Of a DNA stretch of 64,000 nt, positions 9,635 to 16,798 are shown piece after piece. This DNA is from VFJQ01 sp044226525. Its GTDB lineage: Bacteria; Verrucomicrobiota; Verrucomicrobiia; Chthoniobacterales; Chthoniobacteraceae. Every line of letters starts with the position of its first letter. Position 1 is the first letter of the stretch. Made by a program: the position numbers and the translations under genes. The DNA is taken from positions 1 to 64,000 of the forward strand of contig JBGAGV010000002.1 of NCBI GenBank assembly GCA_044226525.1. The letters run 5' to 3'. Under the pieces are notes generated by a model. That model did no database searches. It worked only from the letters and a program-made list of their open reading frames with translations, and was not told the origin of the DNA.

Positions 9635-12604
9635 ATGCTCCCACTCACCGAAAAACTCCTCAACGACGCCGGCGGCTGGCAGGCCATGAAAGCGGCGAGG
9701 GGACTGCACGCGGCCGGGCGGGTGAGCGAGGCCAGCTACGAAGGCGGGATGCTCCGGGGGCTCGTCCGGGAGGGCACCACCCAATACCGGGCAGGGCTGC
9801 GCATCGGCAGCCGGACGGATATTGAGAACCTCTGCACCTGCCGGGAAAGCCGGGGCAGGGGGCTGATCTGCGCCCATTCGCTGGCGGTCGGGCTTTCCGT
9901 GCTGAAACCTGCCGCTGCGGTGGCTGCTCCAGTGCTGCCTCCCGTGACGGAATCTCAGCCGACGCCCGCACCAGCCCCGACGGACGAAGTCCGCGCCAGC
10001 AACGGCACCGTTTTCCGGAGCGACTCCACCTGGGAACCGATTGATCTGCACCTCATTGTCCCGCCGAATCTGGCCGATGCGTGGACGAGGGGAGCGATCA
10101 GCCTCGGGGTGGAATGCTCGGGCCGGACCGGTCGAAAGCTGTGCAGTGCGTTGTCGCCGAATGCCCGGTTCAAATGCTCGCCGGAGGATCTGGCCGCTTT
10201 GCGGGTTCTGCTTCAGCTCACGGGCGGGGCCTTGCCGGGGGCGCTGACTCTGAAGACTGCTCAGGCCGAGCAGGTGCTGGAAGCCTTTGTGAATAGCCCG
10301 CGAGTAACCCTCGGCCGAGGGGCCAAGGTCGATGTGGCGAAGGAGTTGGACCATTTAAGGAAAAAGGATTCCCTCAATCACGGGCAGGGGCCTGGGACGA
10401 GTGGCGCTGCCTCTGTAAAACCGGGGTTATTAACATCGTCCGCAGCCTCGGGTCCGGTGCCAACTTTCCACCTGAAGTTGGAGGGCTCCCTGAACTACCT
10501 CGGTGCCGAGCTCGAATCCCGGACGCCGGACCGGCGCAAGACCATCACCAGTCCCGGTTATCGTCCGGTGCATCCGGCGGAAGCGGCGGCTCTGAACCGG
10601 CTCCGTGGGTGCGGATTTGAGGGGCCGACCCCGCGGGGCGAATGGGCGCTCCGGGGTGAACAGGCGATCCTCACGTTTTTCGCCCGGGGTCTTCCGGCTC
10701 TGAAGGAGAAGTGGGAAGTCACCGTCGGCTCGCGGTTCGAGCATGTCACTCAGGACCTCGAGCGGGTCCAACCGCGGTTCGAGGTGCAGGGCAGTGGGCA
10801 GAACTGGTTCGAGACCCGGTTTGAGTTGGCGACCGACAGCGGCGAACGGCTGTCCGCCTCCGAACTCCGGCGCCTGCTTGCCAGTGGTAAACGGACGGTC
10901 AAGCTGGCCAACCAGAAGACCGCCATCCTCGATGAAGGCCTGCTGGAAGACTTCGAGGAACTGCTCAAGGACACCAACCCGAATCAGATCCGCCCCGGCA
11001 CCTATCGGTTCGATACCCGCGATGCCGGTTACCTGGGACATTTTGCCCAGCAACGGGCCGGGGCCGTCGTGGGGGTGCCCGGCGTCGATTGGGGCCGGGA
11101 ATTGCCCTTCGGCCGCAAAGTCGAGCCGCCCAAGCTCGGGCCCGAGTGGGACCTTCTTCGTGGCTATCAGCGCGAAGGAGTCACATGGCTTAATCTGCTG
11201 TTGTCGAATGGGATGGCTGGGGTTCTTGCGGATGAAATGGGATTAGGAAAGACCGTTCAGGCCTTGGCGTTTCTGACCTCGGTGAAGGGTCCGAAGCTCG
11301 TGGTTTGCCCGGCGTCGCTCACGGTGAACTGGCAGCGGGAAGCCGACCGGTTTGCTCCGTCGCTTCGGCCCCTGACGCTCAACACCGCCGACCCAAAAAC
11401 CATCCCCGGACTGATCCCGGAAGATCGGCTCTTCATCACCAGTTACACCCTTATGCGTCGGGATGCCGAGGTGCTCCGAAGCCAGCTTTTCGGGGCGGTC
11501 ATTTTGGACGAAGCGCAGCAGATCAAAAATCCGGAAAGCCAGACCGCCCAGGCGGCCCATGGTCTCCGCGGTCAGGCTCGATTGGCGATCACGGGCACAC
11601 CGATCGAGAACGGCGTCCGGGATATCTGGTCGATCATGCAGTTCCTGATGCCCGGATATCTGGGTTCCCGCGAGATCTTCCGGGAGCGTTATGAGGTCCC
11701 GATCCGCGATCAGCCCGGTGGCGTTCAGCATCGGCGATTAGTGCAGCGCCTGAAGCCGTTTCTGCTGCGGCGCACTAAGCTCCAAGTTGCTCCGGAATTG
11801 CCGCAAAAAATAGAACAAGTCGCTTATTGTGAGCTGACAACGACGCAGAAACAACTTTACAGCAAGGTGCTTTCCGCCGCCCGGCAGGTCTTGCAGGATC
11901 AGAACGGCAAACCCGGCGGGAAAGGGCAATCCGGTGGCGGCAAACTGGCTGTCTTTACCGCGCTCCTGCGCCTCCGGCAGGTCTGCTGCGATCCGCGCCT
12001 TTTGGGCAATGCGGGTAATGCCGGCAGTTCGGGCGGGCCGGGCGATGAACCGGGCGGGGGTGATGCTGCTGCCGACCGGCGCCCGCCGGTTGGCGAATCG
12101 GCCAAAATGGAACTGCTCCGGGAACTGGTATCCGAAGCCATGGACGACGGTCACCGGGTGCTCATTTTTAGCCAGTTCGCGACCATGCTCGGACTTATCC
12201 GGGAAGAGCTCACGGCCGAGGGCATTGAAACCTGTTACCTGGATGGTGCCACTCGCGACCGACAGGCTGAGGTGGACCGGTTCCAAAACGGCAAAGCGCC
12301 CATCTTTCTGATCAGCCTGAAGGCCGGCGGCTTCGGTTTAAACCTCACTGCGGCCGATACCGTGATTTTATTCGATCCGTGGTGGAATCCCGCTGTGGAA
12401 TCCCAAGCCGCGGACCGCGCGCACCGTATCGGCCAGACCCGACCGGTCACGGTTTACCGCTTGGTGACCAAGGACAGCGTCGAAGAAAAGATCCTCGCTC
12501 TGCAGGCTCGCAAGCGCGACCTGGCCGCCCAGCTCGTCGAAGACGACGGTCAGCCCATGATGGAAGGCCTGAGCCTTCAGGAGATCGCTGAGCTGATCGA
12601 TTGA
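9635..12604 (+). CDS. SWIM zinc-finger SNF2-family DNA helicase
   Basis: A 989-aa helicase-like ATPase predicted to translocate on double-stranded DNA. A SWIM zinc site is near the N-terminus (C67-x-C69 ... C79-x-H81). The SNF2 core follows: DEMGLGKT Walker A at about 532-539, DEAQ box at about 625-628, then the C-terminal lobe with LIFSQF, the SLKAGGFGLNLT block, WWNP and the DRAHRIGQT motif VI. I start at MLPLTEKLL (9635); 35 further open codons upstream are repeat-derived. Bacterial HepA/RapA-like or defence-type roles are both possible; no neighbouring methylase or nuclease supports a DISARM-type system. Confidence 0.9.
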   Translation: MLPLTEKLLNDAGGWQAMKAARGLHAAGRVSEASYEGGMLRGLVREGTTQYRAGLRIGSRTDIENLCTCRESRGRGLICAHSLAVGLSVLKPAAAVAAPVLPPVTESQPTPAPAPTDEVRASNGTVFRSDSTWEPIDLHLIVPPNLADAWTRGAISLGVECSGRTGRKLCSALSPNARFKCSPEDLAALRVLLQLTGGALPGALTLKTAQAEQVLEAFVNSPRVTLGRGAKVDVAKELDHLRKKDSLNHGQGPGTSGAASVKPGLLTSSAASGPVPTFHLKLEGSLNYLGAELESRTPDRRKTITSPGYRPVHPAEAAALNRLRGCGFEGPTPRGEWALRGEQAILTFFARGLPALKEKWEVTVGSRFEHVTQDLERVQPRFEVQGSGQNWFETRFELATDSGERLSASELRRLLASGKRTVKLANQKTAILDEGLLEDFEELLKDTNPNQIRPGTYRFDTRDAGYLGHFAQQRAGAVVGVPGVDWGRELPFGRKVEPPKLGPEWDLLRGYQREGVTWLNLLLSNGMAGVLADEMGLGKTVQALAFLTSVKGPKLVVCPASLTVNWQREADRFAPSLRPLTLNTADPKTIPGLIPEDRLFITSYTLMRRDAEVLRSQLFGAVILDEAQQIKNPESQTAQAAHGLRGQARLAITGTPIENGVRDIWSIMQFLMPGYLGSREIFRERYEVPIRDQPGGVQHRRLVQRLKPFLLRRTKLQVAPELPQKIEQVAYCELTTTQKQLYSKVLSAARQVLQDQNGKPGGKGQSGGGKLAVFTALLRLRQVCCDPRLLGNAGNAGSSGGPGDEPGGGDAAADRRPPVGESAKMELLRELVSEAMDDGHRVLIFSQFATMLGLIREELTAEGIETCYLDGATRDRQAEVDRFQNGKAPIFLISLKAGGFGLNLTAADTVILFDPWWNPAVESQAADRAHRIGQTRPVTVYRLVTKDSVEEKILALQARKRDLAAQLVEDDGQPMMEGLSLQEIAELID

Positions 12605-12700
12605 CCGAACAGGGGTGATTCATCCGCCTGATGGCGGGGTTGCGCCGTCGGCTTGGTGTGGATTTCAAAGAACGGAAGATTCAGCGAGCCGGATTAGCCT

Positions 12701-12740
12701 GGATCAACCCGGATTAAGTTGGATTTCCTCTGTAGCGCGG
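12701..12740. repeat. Direct repeat copy 1
   Basis: Begins GGATCAACCCGGATTAAG and runs through GGATTTCCTCTGTAGCGCGG. Copies 2 and 3 at 13037-13075 and 13176-13210 differ at a few positions. Confidence 0.85.
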
Positions 12741-12837
12741 TTCTCCCGAACCGAGTTCGCCGAGCTGTCGCACCCTCTGTAGCGAGCCCTCTCGGGGTTT
12801 GCCCGGTTGCAAACTGGCAGCGGGCTCGGCGCAGATA

Positions 12838-12932
12838 CAACCCCAGCAGGGTTGATACCTTCTGGTCTTGAGTTCCCAAGGTAGCTCGTGCCTCGCAACC
12901 TTGGGCTGAGAGAGAAGAACCCCTTCAGGGTT
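12838..12932. repeat. Triple-hairpin element, copy 1
   Basis: Three successive stem-loops: CAACCCC/GGGTTG (12838-12854), CCCAAGG/CCTTGGG (12875-12905) and AACCC-CTTCA-GGGTT (12918-12932). The last two are separated by CTG plus about nine bases. The same order and spacing recurs at 27480-27561 with different stem sequences. Confidence 0.75.
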
Positions 12933-13036
12933 CCAGACCGCATCTCACGGTTTAGAGGGGACGTCATTGGGTCTGGGGTCCCCGATAGGCCCGGGCTCAT
13001 CGTCGGGGTTGCGGGTGGATGCGGTTTCCATGGGCT

Positions 13037-13075
13037 GGATCAACTTGGATTAAGCTGGATTTCCTGTGTAGCGCG
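13037..13075. repeat. Direct repeat copy 2
   Basis: Second copy of the GGATCAAC..GGATTAAG..GGATTTCC repeat, ending TGTAGCGCG like copy 1. Confidence 0.85.
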
Positions 13076-13175
13076 CCGGCCGGATTCTCTGGTTTTAAGT
13101 CGGAAACGCCGGCGGAAGCTCTGGTGATCGTTCGGTCGTCCAGCGCGATGTGAACGCGAGTGTGGGTCACGGGTT

Positions 13176-13210
13176 GGATCAACTTGGATTAAGCTGGATT
13201 TCCTCTGTAA
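13176..13210. repeat. Direct repeat copy 3
   Basis: Third copy, identical to copy 2 over GGATCAACTTGGATTAAG and diverging after CTCTGTA. Confidence 0.85.
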
Positions 13211-13537
13211 GCCCACAGTCCGAACTTGAAGCCGAACGGCCCGGCGTCTTCTTGACGCAAATTCGCGGGAGGCCCGGAAGGCGAAAGCCGTTTCAGGCTT
13301 CCTGGAGTTGGTGTCGGCTTTTCTCGGCATCCTGTTTTTTCGTCCTGAGAAGCCCCGTCGGCGAACGGCCCGTTCCATCGGTTCCGGTTTTTGTTTCGGC
13401 CCTGGACGAGGTCAGGCAAGCCGGGCCTGGCTGTAGCGCCGCCGGTTGCAGGGAACTCATATGGCTCACCAACGACCTCCGGATGAGCGCGGAAGAAGAC
13501 CAGCCCGAAGCCGACTCAACTCCGGTTTCCTCATCCT

Positions 13538-13566
13538 CTAATAACATATAACAATATATGTCGTAT
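13538..13566. other. dif-like XerCD site
   Basis: The minus strand reads CGACATAT, six bases, then ATATGTTATTAG, matching the 11-6-11 layout of dif. The XerD-type arm core TATGTTA is intact; the XerC arm keeps only CATA. The plus strand shows the inverted pair ACATATA/TATATGT (13544-13550 and 13555-13561). It sits at the left edge of the ssDNA-phage-like cluster, where XerCD-using phages integrate. No second copy was found on the right. Confidence 0.4.
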
Positions 13567-13622
13567 TAAACTCAACTATCGGGTAGTTGCGGGTATTCCC
13601 CTGCGGTTTACAGTGACCACGT

Positions 13623-13735
13623 GCTTCGCTGAGAAAAGCGAAGCGCCGCTGATTCGGAAATTTGCGACTCCACGAATCAAACGGCGCTTCAAATCTCTGC
13701 GCCGTAGTAGCGGCGGTAGAGACATGCGTGGACTT
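13623..13735. repeat. Hairpin cluster, possible phage intergenic/origin region
   Basis: Three stem-loops in a row. First, GCTTCGCT/AGCGAAGC (13623-13630 with 13637-13644, perfect). Second, a nested stem AAGCGCCG + GATTCG pairing with CGAATC + CGGCGCTT (13641-13656 with 13673-13689). Third, an imperfect CGCCG/CGGCG stem near 13700-13720. No gene is visible from 13567 to 13744. Such hairpin arrays mark replication and packaging regions in filamentous phages; that role here is inference. Confidence 0.6.
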
Positions 13736-13744
13736 TATGGGAGT

Positions 13745-13766
13745 CGCTTAGAAAGTCAACTAAGCG
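13745..13766 (+). promoter_or_regulatory. Perfect inverted repeat directly before the first small gene
   Basis: CGCTTAG (13745-13751) and CTAAGCG (13760-13766) flank 8 bases and end one base before the ATG at 13767. It could be a repressor operator, for example for the RHH-like product of the next gene, or an mRNA hairpin masking the start. Confidence 0.55.
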
Positions 13767-14048
13767 ATGAAAACTGGAATGAAGGCGGTAAGGCTGGGCA
13801 AGCTGCCGTGGAGAAACAGTTCGGACTGGCGCAAGGTGTGGGAGGAAACGGATGCGGGTCCTGCGCCGACGCGTGCAAGGCGTGTCGCCGACTCGTTTCT
13901 CGATGCAGGTTGGACGCACGAGCAAGTGTGCGTCGTCCAGATGTTGTTGGCAGGCGTCGCGGAAGGTGCATGGCAGCAAGGTCTGGATGCGGGATGGGAT
14001 TCAGCCAACGCGCATTATATGCGCTTTCTCCCGGAGGTCCTGAAATGA
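13767..14048 (+). CDS. Small hypothetical protein, first gene of the phage-like cluster
   Basis: A 93-aa soluble protein of unknown function, with a basic N-terminus and a helical C-terminal half (about 46-90) rich in Trp, Gln and Ala. Its stop overlaps the next gene start by ATGA (14045-14048), implying translational coupling. No clear Shine-Dalgarno sequence is present; the start follows a perfect inverted repeat. Confidence 0.65.
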   Translation: MKTGMKAVRLGKLPWRNSSDWRKVWEETDAGPAPTRARRVADSFLDAGWTHEQVCVVQMLLAGVAEGAWQQGLDAGWDSANAHYMRFLPEVLK

Positions 14049-14245
14049 CATCCGGTGTCGATCTCCTTCCCCGCCCGTCCAAGTTGACTGCGGAGGTTAA
14101 GTTTCGGGAGTCGGATGAGAACGCGGAACGTCTCGCGTCGATTGCTCGCAAGCTTCGGCGTGGTCGGTCCGATAGCGCTGCTCGGGTCGTGTTTCGTCTC
14201 GGGCTATCTGTGGCGGAGGAAATGCAACGGGAGGGCCTGTTGTGA
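14045..14245 (+). CDS. Ribbon-helix-helix-like small DNA-binding protein
   Basis: A 66-aa protein (MTSGVDLLPRPSKLT...). Residues about 15-60 have the Arc/CopG pattern: a beta strand (AEVKFRES), a first helix (AERLASIARKLRRG) and a second helix beginning at the conserved Ser-Ala-Ala-Arg (SDSAARVVFRLGL). It is probably a repressor or copy-control protein of the small element. The start overlaps the preceding stop (ATGA). Confidence 0.65.
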   Translation: MTSGVDLLPRPSKLTAEVKFRESDENAERLASIARKLRRGRSDSAARVVFRLGLSVAEEMQREGLL

Positions 14246-14247
14246 TG

Positions 14248-14502
14248 TTAGCGTCTAAACACGCTCGGCGGCGAAAAGGAGTTGATCGTGCGACGCATCG
14301 ATTCGGCTTCGTCGTGGCTCCACCAAAGGAGAGCTATTCGGCATCCCAGGGCGATGGCACAGACAAGGCTGAGCCACCGCAGCAATCCAATAGTCACTGG
14401 TTTGAGTATCGTCCACGCGTCAACTTCAGGGGCTGCGGGTTCAATCCGTGTTGTTTCCTCGCGTTTTGCGTAGATGGAGCGGGTGTCTTTGTAGTCTGCC
14501 AT
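14248..14502 (-). CDS. Small single-pass membrane protein (antisense to the cluster)
   Basis: An 84-aa protein on the minus strand (MADYKDTRS...). It has a charged N-terminal 45 residues, one transmembrane helix (about 52-72, TIGLLRWLSLVCAIALG) and a charged tail. A good AGGAG Shine-Dalgarno lies 7 bases before the ATG at 14502. Competing call: a plus-strand frame 14242-14562 is flush with both neighbours (GTGA and ATGA overlaps), but its residue composition looks like a shadow. I prefer the minus-strand gene. Confidence 0.5.
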   Translation of the reverse strand: MADYKDTRSIYAKREETTRIEPAAPEVDAWTILKPVTIGLLRWLSLVCAIALGCRIALLWWSHDEAESMRRTINSFSPPSVFRR

Positions 14503-14558
14503 GCGTTGGCTCCTAGCAGTGTGGCTGGTAGATCGGCAACGCAAAAGGGGGTGTGTTC

Positions 14559-14774
14559 ATGAGTGGTTACATCATCCGGCGTCAGGGCGGCACCTATTAC
14601 AAGCGCGCGAAAAACGGGTTCCCGTTGTGGGTAGCGAAGACGAGCGAAGCAACCCGTTTCGAGGCATACGACGGCGCGAAGGTGATAGCTGATGCGTTGG
14701 AGTATAACGGGTTCGTTCGTCGAGCCTATGTTGTGGGGCTTGAACGTGAAACCCTCGGACCTCGCATGCTATGA
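14559..14774 (+). CDS. Small hypothetical phage-type protein
   Basis: A 71-aa protein of unknown function with a Tyr/Arg-rich N-terminus (SGYIIRRQGGTYYKRAKNG) followed by WVAKTSEATRF. A GGGGG purine run precedes the ATG by about 5 bases. Its stop overlaps the next start (ATGA at 14771-14774). The style, aromatic and basic with predicted beta then helix, is common in phage accessory proteins. Confidence 0.65.
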   Translation: MSGYIIRRQGGTYYKRAKNGFPLWVAKTSEATRFEAYDGAKVIADALEYNGFVRRAYVVGLERETLGPRML

Positions 14775-14968
14775 ACGCTTATTGTTTGGTCATCGAGGGC
14801 ACGGAATCACGTCCGTTGTATGTGGACGATGACGGCTATCCGTCGTGTGAGATTCACGATGCCGAAATCTTCGCCACAGCATCTGCTGCGGCAAGCGCCG
14901 GGGTAAGTCTCCCCTACCCTGTGCGCGTTCTTAAGTTGGGGAGAAACCAAGAAACCACGTTGATATGA
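14771..14968 (+). CDS. Small hypothetical protein
   Basis: A 65-aa mostly acidic protein (MNAYCLVIEGTESRPLYVDD...) of unknown function, coupled to its neighbours by ATGA overlaps on both sides (14771-14774 and 14965-14968). No membrane segment or known motif was seen. Confidence 0.65.
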   Translation: MNAYCLVIEGTESRPLYVDDDGYPSCEIHDAEIFATASAAASAGVSLPYPVRVLKLGRNQETTLI

Positions 14969-15243
14969 AAGTTAGTCTGCTGTGCATTGATGAGGGTCCC
15001 GATTCGTATAAGTCGAAAAAGGGCGAGCAAGTTACCTCCCACCGCCTTACGCTCATGGATATGGGCACGGATAAGCGGCGGTGCGCCACCCAGTTCCAAC
15101 TGAACCTCTCGGAGGATCAGAAGGCGCAAGCTGGCCAGTTCCGCGACAAGTGGGTCGAGGTCGAGGTGCATGAGATTCGGCCGGGCTTTGGCTCGTTCAT
15201 GAATCTCCGTGGCACCGTCGAGTTGATTAAAACCGGCAAATAG
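14965..15243 (+). CDS. Candidate ssDNA-binding protein of the rolling-circle element
   Basis: A 92-aa protein with alternating beta-type segments (MKVSLLCIDEG, VTSHRLTLMDM, WVEVEVHEIRPG, NLRGTVELIKTG), consistent with a small OB-fold ssDNA-binding protein like those encoded beside Rep in filamentous-type replicons. Its position 75 bp upstream of rep and ATGA coupling to the preceding gene support a replication role. No sequence signature proves ssDNA binding. Confidence 0.55.
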   Translation: MKVSLLCIDEGPDSYKSKKGEQVTSHRLTLMDMGTDKRRCATQFQLNLSEDQKAQAGQFRDKWVEVEVHEIRPGFGSFMNLRGTVELIKTGK

Positions 15244-15318
15244 CTGTTCCAATTCAGCCGCGCGGGTGTGGGGCTCGCGCGGTTGATTTGGGATTGCGAA
15301 ATCCCGCTCTGACCAAGC

Positions 15319-15870
15319 ATGACAGGAATTGAATATCTTACAGCGGATGCACCGTTTCGTTTTTTCTTTACCGGCACGTTTAAACCCGTGCGGCGTGGAG
15401 GCGAAAAACGGGTTCCAACGCAGGTCCGCTGCCGAGAAACATTATTCGCCTTCCTCCGCGGCCAAGGTGCCGTTTTAGGAGCGCATTGGAAGGGGCTTCC
15501 GTGGATGGTGCGCGGGGAGTTCGGGGAACTTACCGGGCGCTATCATTATCACGGGCTGCTCGGCTCGGGCCGTCAGTCGGCGTCGATAGCGGATTGCTTT
15601 AAGCTCATGCACCTCTGGCGTGCGGTGGGCGGCGGTCACGCGCGCGTGCGTCGATACAATGCCTCTCTGCCTGGGGTCGCCTACGTGCTGAAGGGTGAAG
15701 CGATTAGCGAGGGAAAGGGCTTGTCGCGCGCGTTAGTGGCGCGTGGCGGAACAGGGTCCGGCGCGGATCGTTACGAGTTTGCAAAGTTTGGGGATGCACA
15801 GGACGTGTATCTATCGCCAAAGCTGCATAACTGGATCGCCCACAAGCGCGGAGTGCACCGATCGAGCTAG
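15319..15870 (+). CDS. rep: HUH rolling-circle replication initiator (Rep)
   Basis: A 183-aa protein with the three motifs of single-tyrosine HUH endonucleases in order: motif I FFFTGTF (15-21); motif II RYHYHGLL with metal-binding His76 and His78; motif III GVAYVLKG with catalytic Tyr122 and Lys125 (YxxK). Such proteins nick one strand at the origin and stay linked to the 5' end during rolling-circle replication. Length and motif spacing are closer to phage and small-plasmid Reps than to IS200/IS605 transposases. It lies downstream of the candidate ssDNA-binding gene and upstream of a perfect hairpin at 16023. Confidence 0.8.
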   Translation: MTGIEYLTADAPFRFFFTGTFKPVRRGGEKRVPTQVRCRETLFAFLRGQGAVLGAHWKGLPWMVRGEFGELTGRYHYHGLLGSGRQSASIADCFKLMHLWRAVGGGHARVRRYNASLPGVAYVLKGEAISEGKGLSRALVARGGTGSGADRYEFAKFGDAQDVYLSPKLHNWIAHKRGVHRSS

Positions 15871-16022
15871 GTAATTGCAAGTTGCCTAACAGTCAGGCGC
15901 GGACCTTGTATTTGCGAGGCGCGCAGTAGTGGGGGGTCTGCGTCATGACACGCGCGGACAACGGGGACACCCAGTAGAACGGCTACAATGGCGCCGGTGA
16001 AATGGCGCATGGGGTCCCCGGT

Positions 16023-16055
16023 TCTGTGGTCCGGCACGGAGTGCCGGACCACAGA
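16023..16055. repeat. Perfect 15-bp hairpin, candidate rolling-circle origin
   Basis: TCTGTGGTCCGGCAC (16023-16037) and its exact complement (16041-16055) flank a 3-base GGA loop; a GGGGTCCCC palindrome precedes it at 16011-16019. It lies about 150 bp after rep in a gap without genes (15871-16126), where a double- or single-strand origin would be expected. It could instead be a terminator, but no T-run follows. Confidence 0.65.
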
Positions 16056-16126
16056 GCGGGGTTGCTTGAAGGGTTCACTATGTCTTGATCACACGCTCGG
16101 CACGGTGCCTGCTTTATCCGTTCGTG

Positions 16127-16360
16127 ATGCGTAGAAACCCTTGTTCACGGCGCTACTTGTATACGGTGGAATTTGCGGCGCGGTCTGTGCGGATGGATCT
16201 GCGGGGCGAGATCTCGGTTTGCGTGCGTCATTGGAGACGCGCCCAGGAGTGCGCGCGTCGGATCTTGGAGCGTATGGGGTATGTTCGGATCGCGGTCTAT
16301 CGGCCTCATCAGAGGCATTTAGTTGGCATTCAGTTCGACACTTCGCGGCTAGCGTTCTGA
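16127..16360 (+). CDS. Small basic hypothetical protein
   Basis: A 77-aa strongly basic protein (MRRNPCSRRYLYTVEF...) with a long Arg-rich helix (about 27-50). Nucleic-acid binding is plausible. No Shine-Dalgarno is evident and the start is uncertain; another in-frame start lies at 16085. Function unknown. Confidence 0.4.
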   Translation: MRRNPCSRRYLYTVEFAARSVRMDLRGEISVCVRHWRRAQECARRILERMGYVRIAVYRPHQRHLVGIQFDTSRLAF

Positions 16361-16582
16361 GCTTCGACCGGGCGGCCTCGGGGCCGGGCGAACCGTCTCG
16401 GGAGGTTCCCCCCGAACCAAGGCCAGCGGTAGGCAAAGCGAGGTGGAGGGCTCGGGCATCGAGCGCGGGCGGTTGTCGTTTTCCAGGGTGAACGGCGGGT
16501 TTGGCTATGAATGTTAGTCTCGCCTGTCATGCCGGCATGTTCCCCTCGTATTCCGAGCGTCAGCCGTGATGGTCTTTTGTCG
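16361..16582. other. Gap in the phage-like element
   Basis: No supported gene between 16361 and 16636. GC-rich direct and inverted fragments (GGGCGGCC, GGGCCGGGCG) are visible but form no clear element. A candidate promoter lies at its right edge. Confidence 0.5.
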
Positions 16583-16610
16583 TTGTCAACCCAAAAGTTT
16601 GTGGCACAAT
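16583..16610 (+). promoter_or_regulatory. Candidate sigma-70 promoter
   Basis: TTGTCA (16583-16588), 16 bases, then CACAAT (16605-16610). It would transcribe the small membrane and secreted protein genes at 16662-17188. The boxes are imperfect. Confidence 0.4.
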
Positions 16611-16661
16611 GTTCCACACGGAAACGGAGGACAGTTATGGATGGTCTGTTAAAACGGGCGC

Positions 16662-16796
16662 GTGCCGTCGCTAACTGATATCCTCCTCCTTGATATTCCA
16701 TCGGGATTCATTTTAGGCTTACTGGTGTCGTGGGCCGCCCTTGGGGTTCAAGCAATGCGTGCGGGATTCAAGGTTGCTGCTGGTCTTCCTGACTAA
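16662..16796 (+). CDS. 44-aa single-pass membrane protein
   Basis: Reads MPSLTDILLL... from a GTG start; residues 16-32 (FILGLLVSWAALGVQA) form one transmembrane helix and the tail is short and basic. Upstream, an ATG at 16637 with a strong GGAGG Shine-Dalgarno 6 bases before it begins a 13-codon frame that ends at 16678, inside this gene; translation of this leader could feed the GTG start by coupling. Size and topology fit a minor coat or small phage membrane protein, but that is inference. It is too short for standard gene callers. Confidence 0.5.
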   Translation: MPSLTDILLLDIPSGFILGLLVSWAALGVQAMRAGFKVAAGLPD

Positions 16797-16798
16797 TC

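Larger units (their letters stand above)
12605..13537. other. Repeat-rich region without a supported gene
   Basis: About 930 bp with no convincing coding region. It holds three copies of a 35-40-bp direct repeat and one triple-hairpin element, annotated separately. Short open frames here are repeat translations, for example the recurrent RKSSLIQVDP string on the minus strand. Confidence 0.75.

Noticed and set aside
13308..13317. TTGGTGTCGG resembling transposon ends
   Set aside because: Only 10 bases match and the flank lacks the inner landmark blocks; may be chance.
12605..13537. Possible CRISPR array from repeated sequence
   Set aside because: Only three copies, spacers of 297 and 100 bp, no cas genes; not a CRISPR layout.
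14001..14022. GCGCATTATATGCGC palindrome inside the 93-aa gene
   Set aside because: Codon use explains it and the dif-like spacing is not met.
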